The translations under genes and the position numbers were made by a program. From Calocera cornea HHB12733 (lineage: Eukaryota > Basidiomycota > Dacrymycetes > Dacrymycetales > Dacrymycetaceae): 59,795 nt of DNA. The notes beneath the pieces were generated by a model. It searched no databases. It saw nothing but the letters and a program-made list of their open reading frames with translations, and was not told the origin of the DNA. The stretch's first letter is position 1. Each line of letters starts with the position of its first letter. The stretch spans positions 1-59,795 of the forward strand of contig KV424089.1 of the NCBI GenBank assembly GCA_001632435.1, in the 5' to 3' direction. Positions 22,197 through 33,147 of the stretch are shown piece after piece.

Positions 22197-24559
22197 CTAA
22201 TCTGTTGCCTCTGCTTTGCTCACGCGCAACATCAATCCCTCATAACCTTTGTTCCTGGGCCGAGGAACGATGGTGCGGACACGCGCGACATCCGAGCCAT
22301 CTGTCAGAGGAAGAAGCGAGAAGTCACGAATGAGCACCGATATGACCGCCTGAAAGAGGATCGTTAAGTCCGCCGCAATAGCTCAGAACAAATTTCCAAA
22401 CCTTGAATTCGGCAACCGCTGGAGCGCCAAGATCCGTTATTTTTCTGATGACACGGATACAATGACGTGATGAATGCTTACCAAAGTTCTTTCCGATGCA
22501 AGTACTGCAAAGGGATCAGACTCTGTGGGTATCGGAAGACTTCATTTACGGCTTACCGCGGGCCATCAATGAACGTCAACAAATGGTGATAGCCTTGAAT
22601 GCTAGAAGCTTTCTCGGGCAACTCGGAAAGCCAGCGTTCCGGCTTGAACTCATGGGCGTCGGGACCCCAGAACAATGTCGACTTATTCATGGCCTCAATA
22701 GGAACAATGATGCCTGTACCTGCCGGAAGCTCGACGTGATCCACAACCTTGCCCGTTTTGGTTGTAATAGGATTCAGCAACGGCACAGAGTCGTCCTTAG
22801 CCGCCTGTTTGATGATCAGACCCACTTGACTGGCAACCGGCAGCAACAAAAGATAACCCACCACGCGGTGATTCTCCTGTGCGATTGGGTGAATCCTGAG
22901 CGTTTCCTGGACAACAGCAGTTAAGTAGGGCATTTCGGTGGCCAACTGCTCGTAAGTGGGTTCGGGGAAACCCCTGAGCTCTTCGCGCAACTTATCCTGA
23001 ACCTTCGGGTGCAGAGATAGTTCGTGCATGCACCACTACGCATTAGTGAGCATCTTGTCAAGCGATTCAAGACTCGCGCGGACCGTCATGGTAGCTAGTA
23101 GCCTGTTCAGTGTAAATTCAATAAGTTTGTAACTCATGACTCACTTGATGTGGTTTCAAACCCGGCGATGAGGAGGGTGTTCATCTGAGCGGAGTGTTAT
23201 GCTTTGCCCACCGATTTGAACATGTGGACGACTACCTCGGCAATTATATCTGCCTCGCTGAGAGAACGGTTCTCGGCTTTCACTATCAAGTTGCTCAGTG
23301 ACAATGAACAACTGTACTCGTTGCAAAACACGAACTGATTGATGCCACCAGAGAACGGCGGTCGTCGGTGAGATCCTCCTTGGTGTTTCCGAAGTCCGCC
23401 TTGAAGGCCCTTGCAACATCTGTAAGTGCCGTTCGAACCTTGACCATTCCCATGTTTCGCTTGAGAGGAAGCTGCAGCACAAAAGGAAAGACTTGGAGCA
23501 ATCCGAGCGAAATCATTGAGCCCAGTGTAGCGCTGCTGTTCCCAAGTGCAGTGAATAGTTGTCCCACGGGTGGCAAGACTCCATTCAGGCATCCAAAGTC
23601 ATGATTAAATCCCGTTTGTCCAATAGATTCCTGACAAAAGATCAGACCATTGATCGAGGGCATGAGCTTGCAACTGACGAAGGAAATGGCGTTCATCCTT
23701 GTGGGCAGTCAGTATCAGGGATTCGCTGCGGTATTGAGAGCACTCACCACTGCTCGATGCTGAGGACAGCGACCCCGTGGTTCTCTTCCGCCTCCAGACG
23801 GGACATCCACTCGTCCTTCACCTACGAAATGATTTAGAGCCGGGGATGAAAGTGATAGGGGAAAACACACCGTCGACGTCGCCTCGAGGAAGATGCTAGT
23901 AAAGTAACGGAGGGACGCTACACTGAATCCAGGAATCATTGACCTCCGATGTCTGCTTTGGATCAGCACCTGTCCAGTCAAATGTGGTCGGCAAGTACCT
24001 GCGATGATCATCACCTATAGAGAACATCAGAATGTCTTGAGCGCTCCTGTATACCGAAACTCACCCTCATGGGTCAGCAGCCCTCCTCCAATCTGATGAG
24101 GCTCAGCTAGAGTCGTTGCAAGAGAAAACAGAAGAGATTCACCAAGGTCTTGAGCTGCGCGTTATTGCCCTTGTGACGGACGTAGTTATAAGAGTTTGAG
24201 TTGAGAACGTAGGAGATAGCGCGTGGGTCCATGAACACCGTGCGCGATGTCTTGAAGTTTTCAGTCAAGAATTGGTACGCATATCGGTAAACAAAACTCA
24301 CTCCGGCGGGATATGGAATGCGATATACGTCTCCGAACTCCTTCTGCCAAGCTTCGAAGTAGTCGCCACTCACGCCAGTGAGCAGAGTACGAGTATAGCC
24401 CCATAACCAGCTCGGATTCTTCGGACCAACGAGCTCGGTCGCTTTGCCGCGAAGGAAGATACGCCTGATCAAGGCGAGAACCAAGCTGGCACAGACTGAT
24501 ACAGCCACCACATTGAAAAACTTGTACGAGGGAAGAGCTGGCACGTTGAAGACCGACAT
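22197..24559 (-). CDS. Cytochrome P450 monooxygenase, tandem copy 3
   Basis: Same family and exon pattern as copies 1 and 2 but more diverged. It starts at MSVFNVPALPSYKF with the anchor VAVSVCASLVLALIRRIFL. Motifs: SWLWGYTRTLL, FGDVYRIPYPAG, ESIGQTGFNHDFG, IAGFETTS, ETLRIHP, PERW, FIDGPR and CIGKNF. The micro-exon is at 23084-23094. It ends GYEGLMLRVSKAEATD with the stop at 22197. The I-helix motif ends in TTS rather than TTA. The copies differ around the substrate-contacting segment after IGQxGFNHDF, so the enzymes may have different substrates. Confidence 0.92.
23084..23094 (-). other. 11-nt micro-exon of P450 copy 3
   Basis: CTACCATGACG lies between CTAG and GTCCGC, again giving T-T-M-T and restoring the frame to WCMHEL. 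Confidence 0.8.
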
Positions 24560-26383
24560 GTTGGACGTTTAAAACGGGAGGGCAGGTCGAGTTGGACGAG
24601 GCATAGTGGGAGCTGTATATATACACCTGGGGTCGGTCACTCCACCCGATTATGTGGACCATTCATGGTCACTACTAACACTTCACAGTAGATGCAATCA
24701 GCCATTTCGTATCTCGCGTGCCATCTGGACAAACAGCTAAGACGTCAGTGTCGCCCAAATCCGAAGTGATCTGTATCATGCCGTACCGATCCTTTGTCGA
24801 CCACTACGATTACATTCATTTCACCAATCAGGCAACGAGAAAGGAAAAATCATTCCCCTCAAACTGTCCAATAGAAGCAGGGGTACCAGCGCAAGGTGAT
24901 GTCACAGTGCGACTGGGCATGCGGACCGTGCCGATGGGAGGCAAAACCTGGAAGAGCCGGTGTGAAAACGACGGCCAAGATAGGTGGTTGACAGCGAGAG
25001 ACAGGCGTAAGACATCCCGGTTGACCTGGAGATGCGGTCCTCCGCAGTATGTGACAACCATGATTTCATGTCATAGCGTGGCCATAGTCTGCGGCACTTG
25101 CGGACGAAGCACGGTGGTGACGTGGAGCAACATGGAGGGGACCTTTCATGGGCATGGATGGTCGCATTTGCAGACGATTTTGGCGCGGAAGCAGGCCCGG
25201 TAGCGGCCACGTTCCGTTTGAAGAAAGCCATCAATGGAGTCAACAGGGGTCTTCTTTTTCCGAATTGAATTTGCAAGGAAAGAAGCACGGGACTCGTCAG
25301 CCGGGTCAGGGACCTTACGAAAGATCAGCTTAGCAAATCGCTCCATCATTGGGGAAGGTACCACAAGGCGCGGCTCTTCTTTTCTTCTCATCATTCTATC
25401 ACCGCGAACCTACGGATGACCTGTGCGGAAGCTTGCCCGAGAACCTCGCCCTGCTTACTTTCGTTGGCGCCCCATACATTCCTCAAACACCAAGCTCGAG
25501 GGCGTTGAAATGGCATCCAGGCACTGTGCAGAACCGCACAGTCCCACTTTCAGCCCGAAGACAGCCCTCCGCGAAACTGAATTGGCGGAGGTTCTCGGGC
25601 TCCCGCTCTTTCGCATTTTCGGACGAAGGGCGGGAGAGATTACAGAACGCGCACATGGCCGGTCCGAATCCCGTTGCCGCCCGCAAGACCTGCCCGCCTT
25701 CCAATTCAGGGTTTCCCCAGATGTCCCCTCCCGCACACGATTTCTGCAACCGGGGCATAGATCGAGCTTGCTGGAAACATCCTCAGTACTACGTTCTTGT
25801 CTACACGCCTTCGCCCAAGTAGGAAGCTCTGAGTCGGGCGCCGTCCCGAGAAGCCCAGTGTACCTCGCGGACGACAGACAGCACTACGGAGTGTCATCTC
25901 CTCCTTTTTCACCAAACCTGCTCCACGACAATAAGATCGGCTCTGCGAGTCGCTTAGCAGTCCCCATGTGCTGTATGCCGAGAATGCACCGCACGCTGCT
26001 AATGCGTACTTACATTGGTAACGGTGGAGTTGCCTTGCGGTCGGACCATCGGACGCTGGATTGAACCTAAATCACCGGCATCGGCAAACTTGGAAGCCCA
26101 AGCGCTCTAGATTGCAAAGGTATATAATAGGGACACGACCGTCTAATCAAGCCAAATCAACCCTCTACAAAATACACAATGATTGCTGTCCCCGTCCAAC
26201 CGTTGCGCCCCGGCTGTTTCCTTCTGGTTGTCCGGCCGGCCCGGCCGGACAAAAGACTATCCGCGCCCACGCGGCCCAGCGCTCGCACGACCACCTCCTG
26301 ACCGTGCTCCTTGTGTGGCTCCACCCCCTCGCTTCTTTGCGTACCAATGCGCAGCTTCCGGTTCTCCATCGAGCCCCGACCGC
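24560..26383. other. Promoter of P450 copy 3 (TATA at 24616-24623) and spacer
   Basis: TATATATA is 57 bases above the P450 start. The stretch from about 24830 to 25370 again resembles the spacers of copies 1 and 2, for example the block from 25230 ending in 'gaaagaagcacgggact'. From about 25400 to 26383 I see overlapping frames without domains. The last part is the downstream flank of the MFS transporter gene that ends at 26384. Confidence 0.5.
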
Positions 26384-28500
26384 TCACTTCCGCGGCTCCT
26401 CGCCAATAGCGGTCCACCCCTCTCTCCTCGCGCTCCTCCTCCTGTCCCTCCACGCCGCCCAGAAGCTGAGCACGAAAGCGAGGCAACAGGCGATGGTCGT
26501 GAGGGTGAGCGAGTCGACGTAGCACAATCGGCCGTCAAAGCACTGTTTATGCGGGTCCGTCGCTGCTCCCGCGCGCCGCAGGAGCTCGCCTGCCGTCGCG
26601 GCCAGCGTGCTGTTAGCGGCAGTGTCGGAGCCCACGGCGACAGGGCGCGAGTGCGCGTCGTAGTTCCTCCCGAAAAGGACGTTGAACAGGTTCCCCCCGA
26701 TGAGCGGGGAGAGGGAGAGGAAGCCCCAGTTCTGGGAGAAGTGGCCCATGCCGAACCACTCGAGGGAGACCATGGGCATGATCCCGAATACGGACCCGTA
26801 CGACAGGCCGAGCAGCATGGACGCGACCCATAGGTGCGTGGCGCGCTCGATGCGCGAGGCGACTAGCTGGGAGACGATGAAGGAGAGAGCGACGAAGGAG
26901 AGCAGGTAGGAGCGCTTGGCCCCGAGGTGGTGCGAGGATACGTCGGACGACACGCCTGTATGCTAATCAGCCCGCTGCCCTGTGGCTCAGTGGACATAGT
27001 AGGCGCACCAATGAGGATCCGCCCCAAGCAGTTGAAGATGCTGACAATAGAGACCTGCGCCGCCTGCAGCTTGGCAAACCCGTCCGGGTCCTCCGGGTGA
27101 TTATACCTCCACAGCGCCTGCGCGACGCTCCCAACGTTGTTGATCCACATCAGGCCCGTGCCGCTCACTGCAACCCCGTAACCGCACAAGTCAGCACCTT
27201 CATACTCTAGGCGGATGAGGGGAGGGGAAAGGACGCACAGCAAGAGAGGATGATGAACAGCATCCAAAAGTCGGCATTGAGGAAGAGGTCCTTCCCATGG
27301 ATGTCCACCGCCATCTCCGGAGGCTTGACCATCCCCACCCCCGGCAACTCCCTGCGTCTGCTCGCGCGCCGCCTGCTGACCCTCCGGCGGTGCGCCTCCA
27401 TCCCCGGGCTCATAGAGCGCGGAGGGGAGAGCTCGAAGCTCGGGTTCCTCTCCACCCGCGCCCCTGCGCCGAGCAGGCCGGAGGTGGAAGTGGGCTCCAC
27501 CTCGTCGTCATACGCGTCGTCTAGGTCGTCCAGCGGTTCCTCCTCCACGCCTTCCTCCTCACCCTCGTCGGAGATCATAGCGTCGAACACAGCTGCCTCC
27601 TCGTGCCCCGGGTGGGAATCCACTACATGCGCATGCGCATGGGCAAAGGGCGGCTCCACCAGCGACTCATGGTGCGGGGGCACGATGCGGACGGTCATGT
27701 AGCCGATGAGCATCGCAAAGGACGTGCCGAGCGCGAGGGTGAGGAGGAAGGCGGACGTTTGGCCCGGGAAGAGCGTCGCGGCCAGCGTGGAGAATACGAA
27801 TGCGGAGAGGCCGAAGCCGGAAAGCACTACGGCTGTTGCTGAGGCCCTCTGAGCGCGCGTACACAGTGTCAGTACTTGTCCGCTGTCAGAGGGTAGCGAG
27901 GGAAGCGCACAGTCTTATCATGAAAGCTCTTCGCAGTAGCATTCACTGCGCTGGTCAAGGCCGCGTTCCCCCCACCGCCCGTGCAGAACCCGAACAGGGC
28001 GAGCATGCCGAGCTCCCACCCGCCCGAGAGGACCAGCACGCCGTCGAAGGCGAGGCGGATGCCGAAGTAGCCGAAGATGAGGAAGCCGCTCGCGAGCAGG
28101 AGGGGCAGGGACGGGCCGCGCTTGTCTACGATGAACCCCCAGAAGGGGCCCGAGAGGTAGACACCGACTGTACAACAAGCATTTTTGAGCACTTCTGGTT
28201 AGGAGGTGGGAAAGGAGGCGTACGATTGCCCGCGGCACCGATGATGTTCAGATCTGTAGAGCTGAGCTGCAGCCGGTTCCCCAGCTGCGGTGCGTATGCT
28301 ACACCACCCCATCAGTCCCCGTTCCATCATGGCCCCGTCGCAGCACGCTCACCAGAGTACGCCTACCCGCTGTCAGTCTATATCAGCTGCATGTTAAGGA
28401 AAGGAGAGCTCACATAATTCGTCCCCGCCCCTACGGCACTGAGCACCGACCCAGCGAACGACGCAAGCCGTCGATATCGCAGGGAAGCCGGTTCGCCCAT
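26384..28500 (-). CDS. MFS transporter, Mch1 / YMR155W / nodulin-like type
   Basis: Twelve-span transporter of the fungal monocarboxylate-transporter-homologue and nodulin-like group; substrate unknown, some relatives are vacuolar. Start MGEPASLRYRRLASFAGSVLSAVGAGTNY at 28500 is followed by several short introns (one near 28440-28352, others near 28288-28229, 28168, 27909-27850, 27240-27180 and 27006-26951). Motifs: SGPFWGFIVDKRG, the long acidic and histidine-containing cytoplasmic loop (residues roughly 210-320), GKDLFLNADFW, LSGTGLMWINNVGSVAQALW, NCLGRILIGVSSDV, LLGLSYGSVFGIMP and CFDGRLCYV. It ends WRDRRRSARREGW...EEPRK. It lies between two P450 loci in the same direction, which fits a role in metabolite or toxin movement, though that is inference only. 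Confidence 0.88.
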
Positions 28501-28996
28501 CGTCCTCTTGATATCAGTACTGAGACTGAGTGCTTGATTGGGTATTGGAAGGAGGTGGTGGGAGTGCGAGTGACGTGGACCGGGTGGGGGCGATAAGGTA
28601 TCTTGCGCGCGTCTGGCGTAACAGGAGTGCACAGCTCACCGCGTTCGTCGGTCTACTCCACACACGCTTTCCTGCTTGCTTGCTGCACTACGGCACAGAG
28701 CGAAAGGAGAGCCGTCGTCGCAGGACAATGTCAGCGGGGCATTAGACCACCTTTCCCTGTCGTGCTGTTCGAAGGGAGATGGCGACGACAGACGGCTTTG
28801 GAACGGAGACACGCGCCGGGCTGGCTGGCTCCTATGATAGCTCCTCAGCCCGCCGGGACAGCATCGGGTGCGCGAGCCGATTCCGAACCGCGAGGTGGCG
28901 GTGCTGGCGGTATTCGCGCAATCAGCACCCGCGGTGGAGGCAAGTGATCGTTGCGGCGACCACACCACTGAACAACTCCTCTCTATCGAGATAATA
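28501..28996 (-). promoter_or_regulatory. Upstream region of the MFS transporter
   Basis: CpG-rich spacer with no convincing gene. It should contain the transporter's promoter. The CpG content drops abruptly at about 28997. Confidence 0.4.
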
Positions 28997-30130
28997 CAAG
29001 GGTCTGACCCTTTGGGGCTGGGTCTCTCTGTGCAATGTTACAATGAAAAGCAATCAATTATTGACTACATTGGGGCTGCATGACAGCAAACAAAGAATCA
29101 GGATACCATATTGCAAGTGGATCTGGAAGCACCTGTTGGTCTTTTCTGGGTGTTTATTGTGAGGGCACACAGTCTAGCAAGGCTGCCAACTAAACCTGAC
29201 TGAGTCAAAGAGACCAAAGATGAGGGATTTTGCAGGAGGTCATGGCTGACAGTATCCAATAACTAACCAATAGTACCCTTCGTAAGTCCAACTAGGAGAT
29301 ATGTGGGATGTCAAAGGTAGTTTGGATGAAGCAAGCAGAGTTTGGAGAGAGTTTGGGAGTTCAGAGTGGGAGGATGGATGTGATGACCAGGCTTTCTCAC
29401 AAGACTATGGAGATTCCTCAGAGATCAGATCTAAGGAGAAGCTACCAAAACTACTGAAGGTTATATACAAAAAGAGTGAACATAGCCTCAGCTTCTCCCG
29501 AACACTCTGAAGTGAGACCCAACACTGCCTGAAGCACTGCCAACCACAGCATTACTCATCCGAACACAGCCGAGTACTGCCCCACACAGCCAAAGGGTCA
29601 CAGCCTTGCTTACCCTTACCTAATCCTGTGCCAAGGTATCCAAAGTCAGTACTTAGTAGACCAAAGATGTCATCTGAGAGCCGAAGAAGTCGAAAGTAGC
29701 CAAATACCTGTGAACCTGCCGATACTAGCCGAAGTCGGGGCAAAGTTGGTGTCCCCTGACAGTTATTTGAGCTTAAATGATGGAGCACTATCAACTATTA
29801 AATACTTGCATGTGAATTGGTGGGCCTCCTGAATTGTTGAGTGGCTCACCAGTTGACTGGGGCTTGCCAGTTGACTGGGGCTTGCCAGTTGACTGGGGCT
29901 TGCCAGTTGACCGGGGCTTGCCAGTTGACCGGGGCTTGCCAGTTGACCGGGGCTTGCCAGTCAACCAGTGGGCTTAGGAAGCTGCAGAACAGCAGCCTGT
30001 GCTTCCTGATTGGCACATTGGGCATGTGCATTGCCTGCCAAACATGCACCAGCCTGGTGAATGCTCTTGCTTGCAGTGGTGGGTGTGATGGGTGTATTGT
30101 CACCTGGCTGGGCAAGGGGCCTTGTCCAGC
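28997..30130. mobile_element. CpG-depleted, AT-richer insert, probable transposon remnant
   Basis: Between 29041 and 29279 I count no CpG at all, and only a handful up to 30120, while the flanks on both sides are CpG-rich. TpG and CpA are abundant. The left end (28997-29016) and an internal site (29589-29608) form an inverted repeat, CAAGGGTCTGACCCTTTGG against its near complement. No transposase or reverse transcriptase is readable. The pattern is that expected of methylated, deaminated repeat DNA. The boundaries are approximate and the element class is unknown. Confidence 0.6.
29850..29957 (+). repeat. Minisatellite, six copies of an 18-bp unit
   Basis: The unit is CAGTTGACTGGGGCTTGC. The first three copies carry ACTGG and the last three ACCGG. 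A diverged partial seventh unit follows. Both strands stay open through the array because 18 is a multiple of three, so long frames here are an artefact of the repeat. Confidence 0.95.
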
Positions 30131-30300
30131 AACAGCCGAGATTGGTCTGCACTGCCACTCCAACTTCGGTGGCGCCAGAGCTGCACGCGCGGCAAAATGT
30201 CGGAAAAGGTGGTGAACATCGCGCCCCAAGATTAGGTATTCTTAATGGACTGGCTATGCTGCTCTGATCTGTTATGTCTTCCAGGCTACTCTGTGGCAAG

Positions 30301-32424
30301 CTAATCCAGCTCCACTCTTGAGATCCTTAGCTTGAGCCCCTGCACACCCTCGTTCCTCGGCCTGGGCGTGACCGCAACGACCCTCTTCACATCCCTCCCA
30401 CCCTCCTTCCACGGCTCGAACTTGAAGTTCTGCACGAGCGTACACAGTACCGCTTTGACCTCTGCGATCGCTGTGCCTAGGATCAGCCTTGCCCAACGTC
30501 ATGCCACAAAGAACAGAAAAGTGGTAAGGAGGGACGGGAACGGAGGGAGGCAAGGAGGCCGCTCAGTTGAGACGCACCAAAGTTTCTCCCAATGCATGCC
30601 CTGGGCCCATCCAAAAAGGTCATCAAATGGCTCCACCCCTGCACCTCCCTTGCGCGCTCCGGCAGCCCGTCCACCCCAGCTGCGGCGCCGGCGCCGTCAT
30701 GCAGCCACCGCTCGGGCTTGAACTCGTGGCTGTCTGCGCCCCACAGGAGCGGGGAGCGCACGAGCGCTTCGATAGGTATTGCTAGGCCTTGACCGGCGGG
30801 GATGGGCAGGGAGCCGCTGATTTGCTTCCCGGATGTGGTGGTGAGCGGGCGCGCGAGGGGGAGGGAGTCCTCCTTCAGTGCCTGCAGCAGCGTCAGCCTT
30901 CCCTACCCCAGCCACTCCCACATGCACCGGAAGGAGCTGGGCCAGCGCCTACACGCACCACCCGGAAGATCTCCACAATAGCCGGATGACACCGCAGCAC
31001 CTCCTTCACCACCGCATCGAGGTACGGCATCTCCTTCTCCCCGTGCAGCTGGTCGTAGGTCGGCTCGCCGCTCGGCACGGCAAGAGAGAGCTCGGCGCGC
31101 AGCTTGGACTGTACCGAGGGGTGGGAGGAGAGCTCATGTAAGCTCCACTGCGGGTTGTCAGACGGGAATGGGGGCAAGGGAATGTGCGCGTACGGCTAGC
31201 GTTGCTGTGGGGGAGGGCTGGCCCAGTTAACGAGGATGGTCGTGGATGGACGGACGGATATGCTCACTTGAAGTGGTATCGTACCCCGCAAACATGATGG
31301 TGTTGATCTGTTGCCGCTTAGCAAGCATCGTGGACCAAGGAGGACGGCACCCACTGCAGCGAGCACCTCATCCTGCGAGAACGTCCTATTCTCCGCCCTC
31401 ACTACTCCCGCTCAGCGCCGCTCCCCTCCTGAAACAAAAGCCCGACTCACTAACGCTCTCAATCAGGCTCCTCCTCCCCTCCTCACCCACCTTGTGCCTC
31501 TCCTCCATCACCCCCACCGCGACATCCGTCATCGCCCCCCTGAGCTTCTTCCTGAACTCCGTGCGGTTCGAAGGGAGGTACGTGAGCCAGGGAAAGACAT
31601 GGATGAGCGAGAGGATCAGCAGCGTCAGGGGCGACTGACGCGTGCTACCGAAGACGTCAAGCAGCCTTTGGATGACCGGCTTGGACCCAGACGTCGAGTG
31701 GAAGTCGTACCCGAAGCCGGCGGCGCCGATCGAGTCCTGCCACAAGAACAATCATTGGCGCGCCTGCGCTATCGATGAGGTACGGGCAGGGCGCACGAGC
31801 GAGATGGCGTTAATCCACGGGTCGACGTCCAGCACGTAGTCCGACTCCTTGTTCTCCGCCAGCATGAGCGCGTTCCACTCGTCCTTGACCTTGTGTGCAC
31901 ACTCGAGGAAGATGGACGTGAATGCGCGGATCGCCGCCGGGGTAAAACCGGGCGTCATAGTTTTCCGGTGTCGCTTGTGGTCATCGCCTTCCACCGTGAT
32001 GAGCCCGTCGCCGAGCTGTTCCAATCATCAGCACGGTCGTCTCACTCAAACGCCCCAATGCTCGCACCAAGGCGACGAGCACCTTCCTCTGCCCCTCCGG
32101 CCGTACGTAATTGTACGCATGGGCCGTCAGAACATGCGCGATCGCCTTCGGGTCCATTATAGCCAGCCTGATTCCCCCAACTGCCGTCGGCACGGAGAAC
32201 ACATCGCCGTACTCCTTCTGCCAGGACTCGTAGAAGTCGCCGCTTGTGCCCAAGAGCAGGGTGCGATTCCAGCCGTAGAGCCAGCTTGGGCGCGGAGGGC
32301 CACGCAGCTTGGGGTAGCGGGAGTGGAGGAGCTTCCTGAGCAGGAGGGAGAGCAAGAGGATGGCGAGGAGCCCGACGGCGAGGTCTGCCGGGCGGAGGGA
32401 CGACAGAAGAGAGAGATCGAGCAT
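30301..32424 (-). CDS. Cytochrome P450 monooxygenase, divergent fourth member
   Basis: Start MLDLSLLSSLRPADLAVG with a strong membrane anchor (VGLLAILLLSLLLRKLL). Motifs: PSWLYGWNRTLLLG, YGDVFSVP, MTPGFTPAAIRAFTSIF, DSIGAAGFGYDFH, I-helix FAGYDTTS, K-helix EVLRCHP, PERW, FLDGPRACIGRNF and the C-terminus LKLRISRVELD, with the stop at 30301. It shares the 11-nt micro-exon (31194-31204) with the tandem trio. The intron inside the haem loop of the trio is absent here. It is more distant and lies beyond the MFS gene, so it is not part of the recent tandem array. Substrate unknown. Confidence 0.92.
31194..31204 (-). other. 11-nt micro-exon of P450 copy 4
   Basis: CAACGCTAGCC lies between CCCACAG and GTACGC. 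It joins FAGYDTTS to WSLHEL through T-T-L-A. The sequence differs from the other three copies but length, phase and position are the same. Confidence 0.8.
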
Positions 32425-33147
32425 TTGGGATAGGAAAGACGCGGGATTGCGGGCTGAAGAGCAGATTCCGGCTATAGCACGACTAGGTGGTGCTTATATG
32501 CCGTGCATGGCTGGAGATAGCAGAGGCACAGTGCGTGGGAGCACGATCAAGCGGTCTAGTGTCATACGATGCAGAGTACTCAGTCCCGAACCGACCACGG
32601 GTCATCCACGCTGACCATCTCCTGGAGCCGTGAGCGTGGGACGCGCGCAGCTATTAAGACGACGCATAGAGTGCAAACATCCGGAAGACAGATCGACAAA
32701 CCCGCTTTGCAACATGGGAGTACAGTAAGCGTCGTAAGCAGCACCGGGAGGGTGAGACGGATCCAGCGCGGAGTGAGGATTCATGGTCACCGTATGGTGT
32801 TTCACGGCGGCATGGCCGGGAGACTGGTGCGGCACACGTCGAGAGTTCATGCCGGATTCCATCGCCTTGTACTGTACAGTGACAAGTATGTAACGCCGAA
32901 GTCAATCCGAGTATGGCACGGTTCCTACCAGTTGCTTTGTATCAGAGAAGCCAGAATCACGGTTACGTAATGCATTCGAAGTTGAATTGAATGCGAACAC
33001 CGCGTGCACGTTTCCTGCCAGAAGCTGATGCATATAACACTGCTCAGCGCAGAGTGACAATAGGCTATAGTCTGATATTCCCCGTGCAACGCAACCAAAG
33101 ATCTGAATCAGACATAGCAAGAGTATAGAATTACGGATACTTCAGGC
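32425..33147. other. Spacer between P450 copy 4 and the intronless gene
   Basis: 'cttatatgcc' near 32493 may serve as a TATA-like element for P450 copy 4, about 70 bases above its start. The rest, to 33147, is the downstream flank of the next minus-strand gene. No gene seen. Confidence 0.4.

Noticed and set aside
28997..29608. A complete hAT-type element bounded by the 19-bp inverted repeat
   Set aside because: The bases outside the two ends do not form an 8-bp (or other) target duplication, and the CpG-poor sequence continues well past the right end.
29841..30229. Frames of about 125 codons on both strands across the minisatellite
   Set aside because: They arise because the 18-bp unit is a multiple of three and lacks stops; the repeat explains both.
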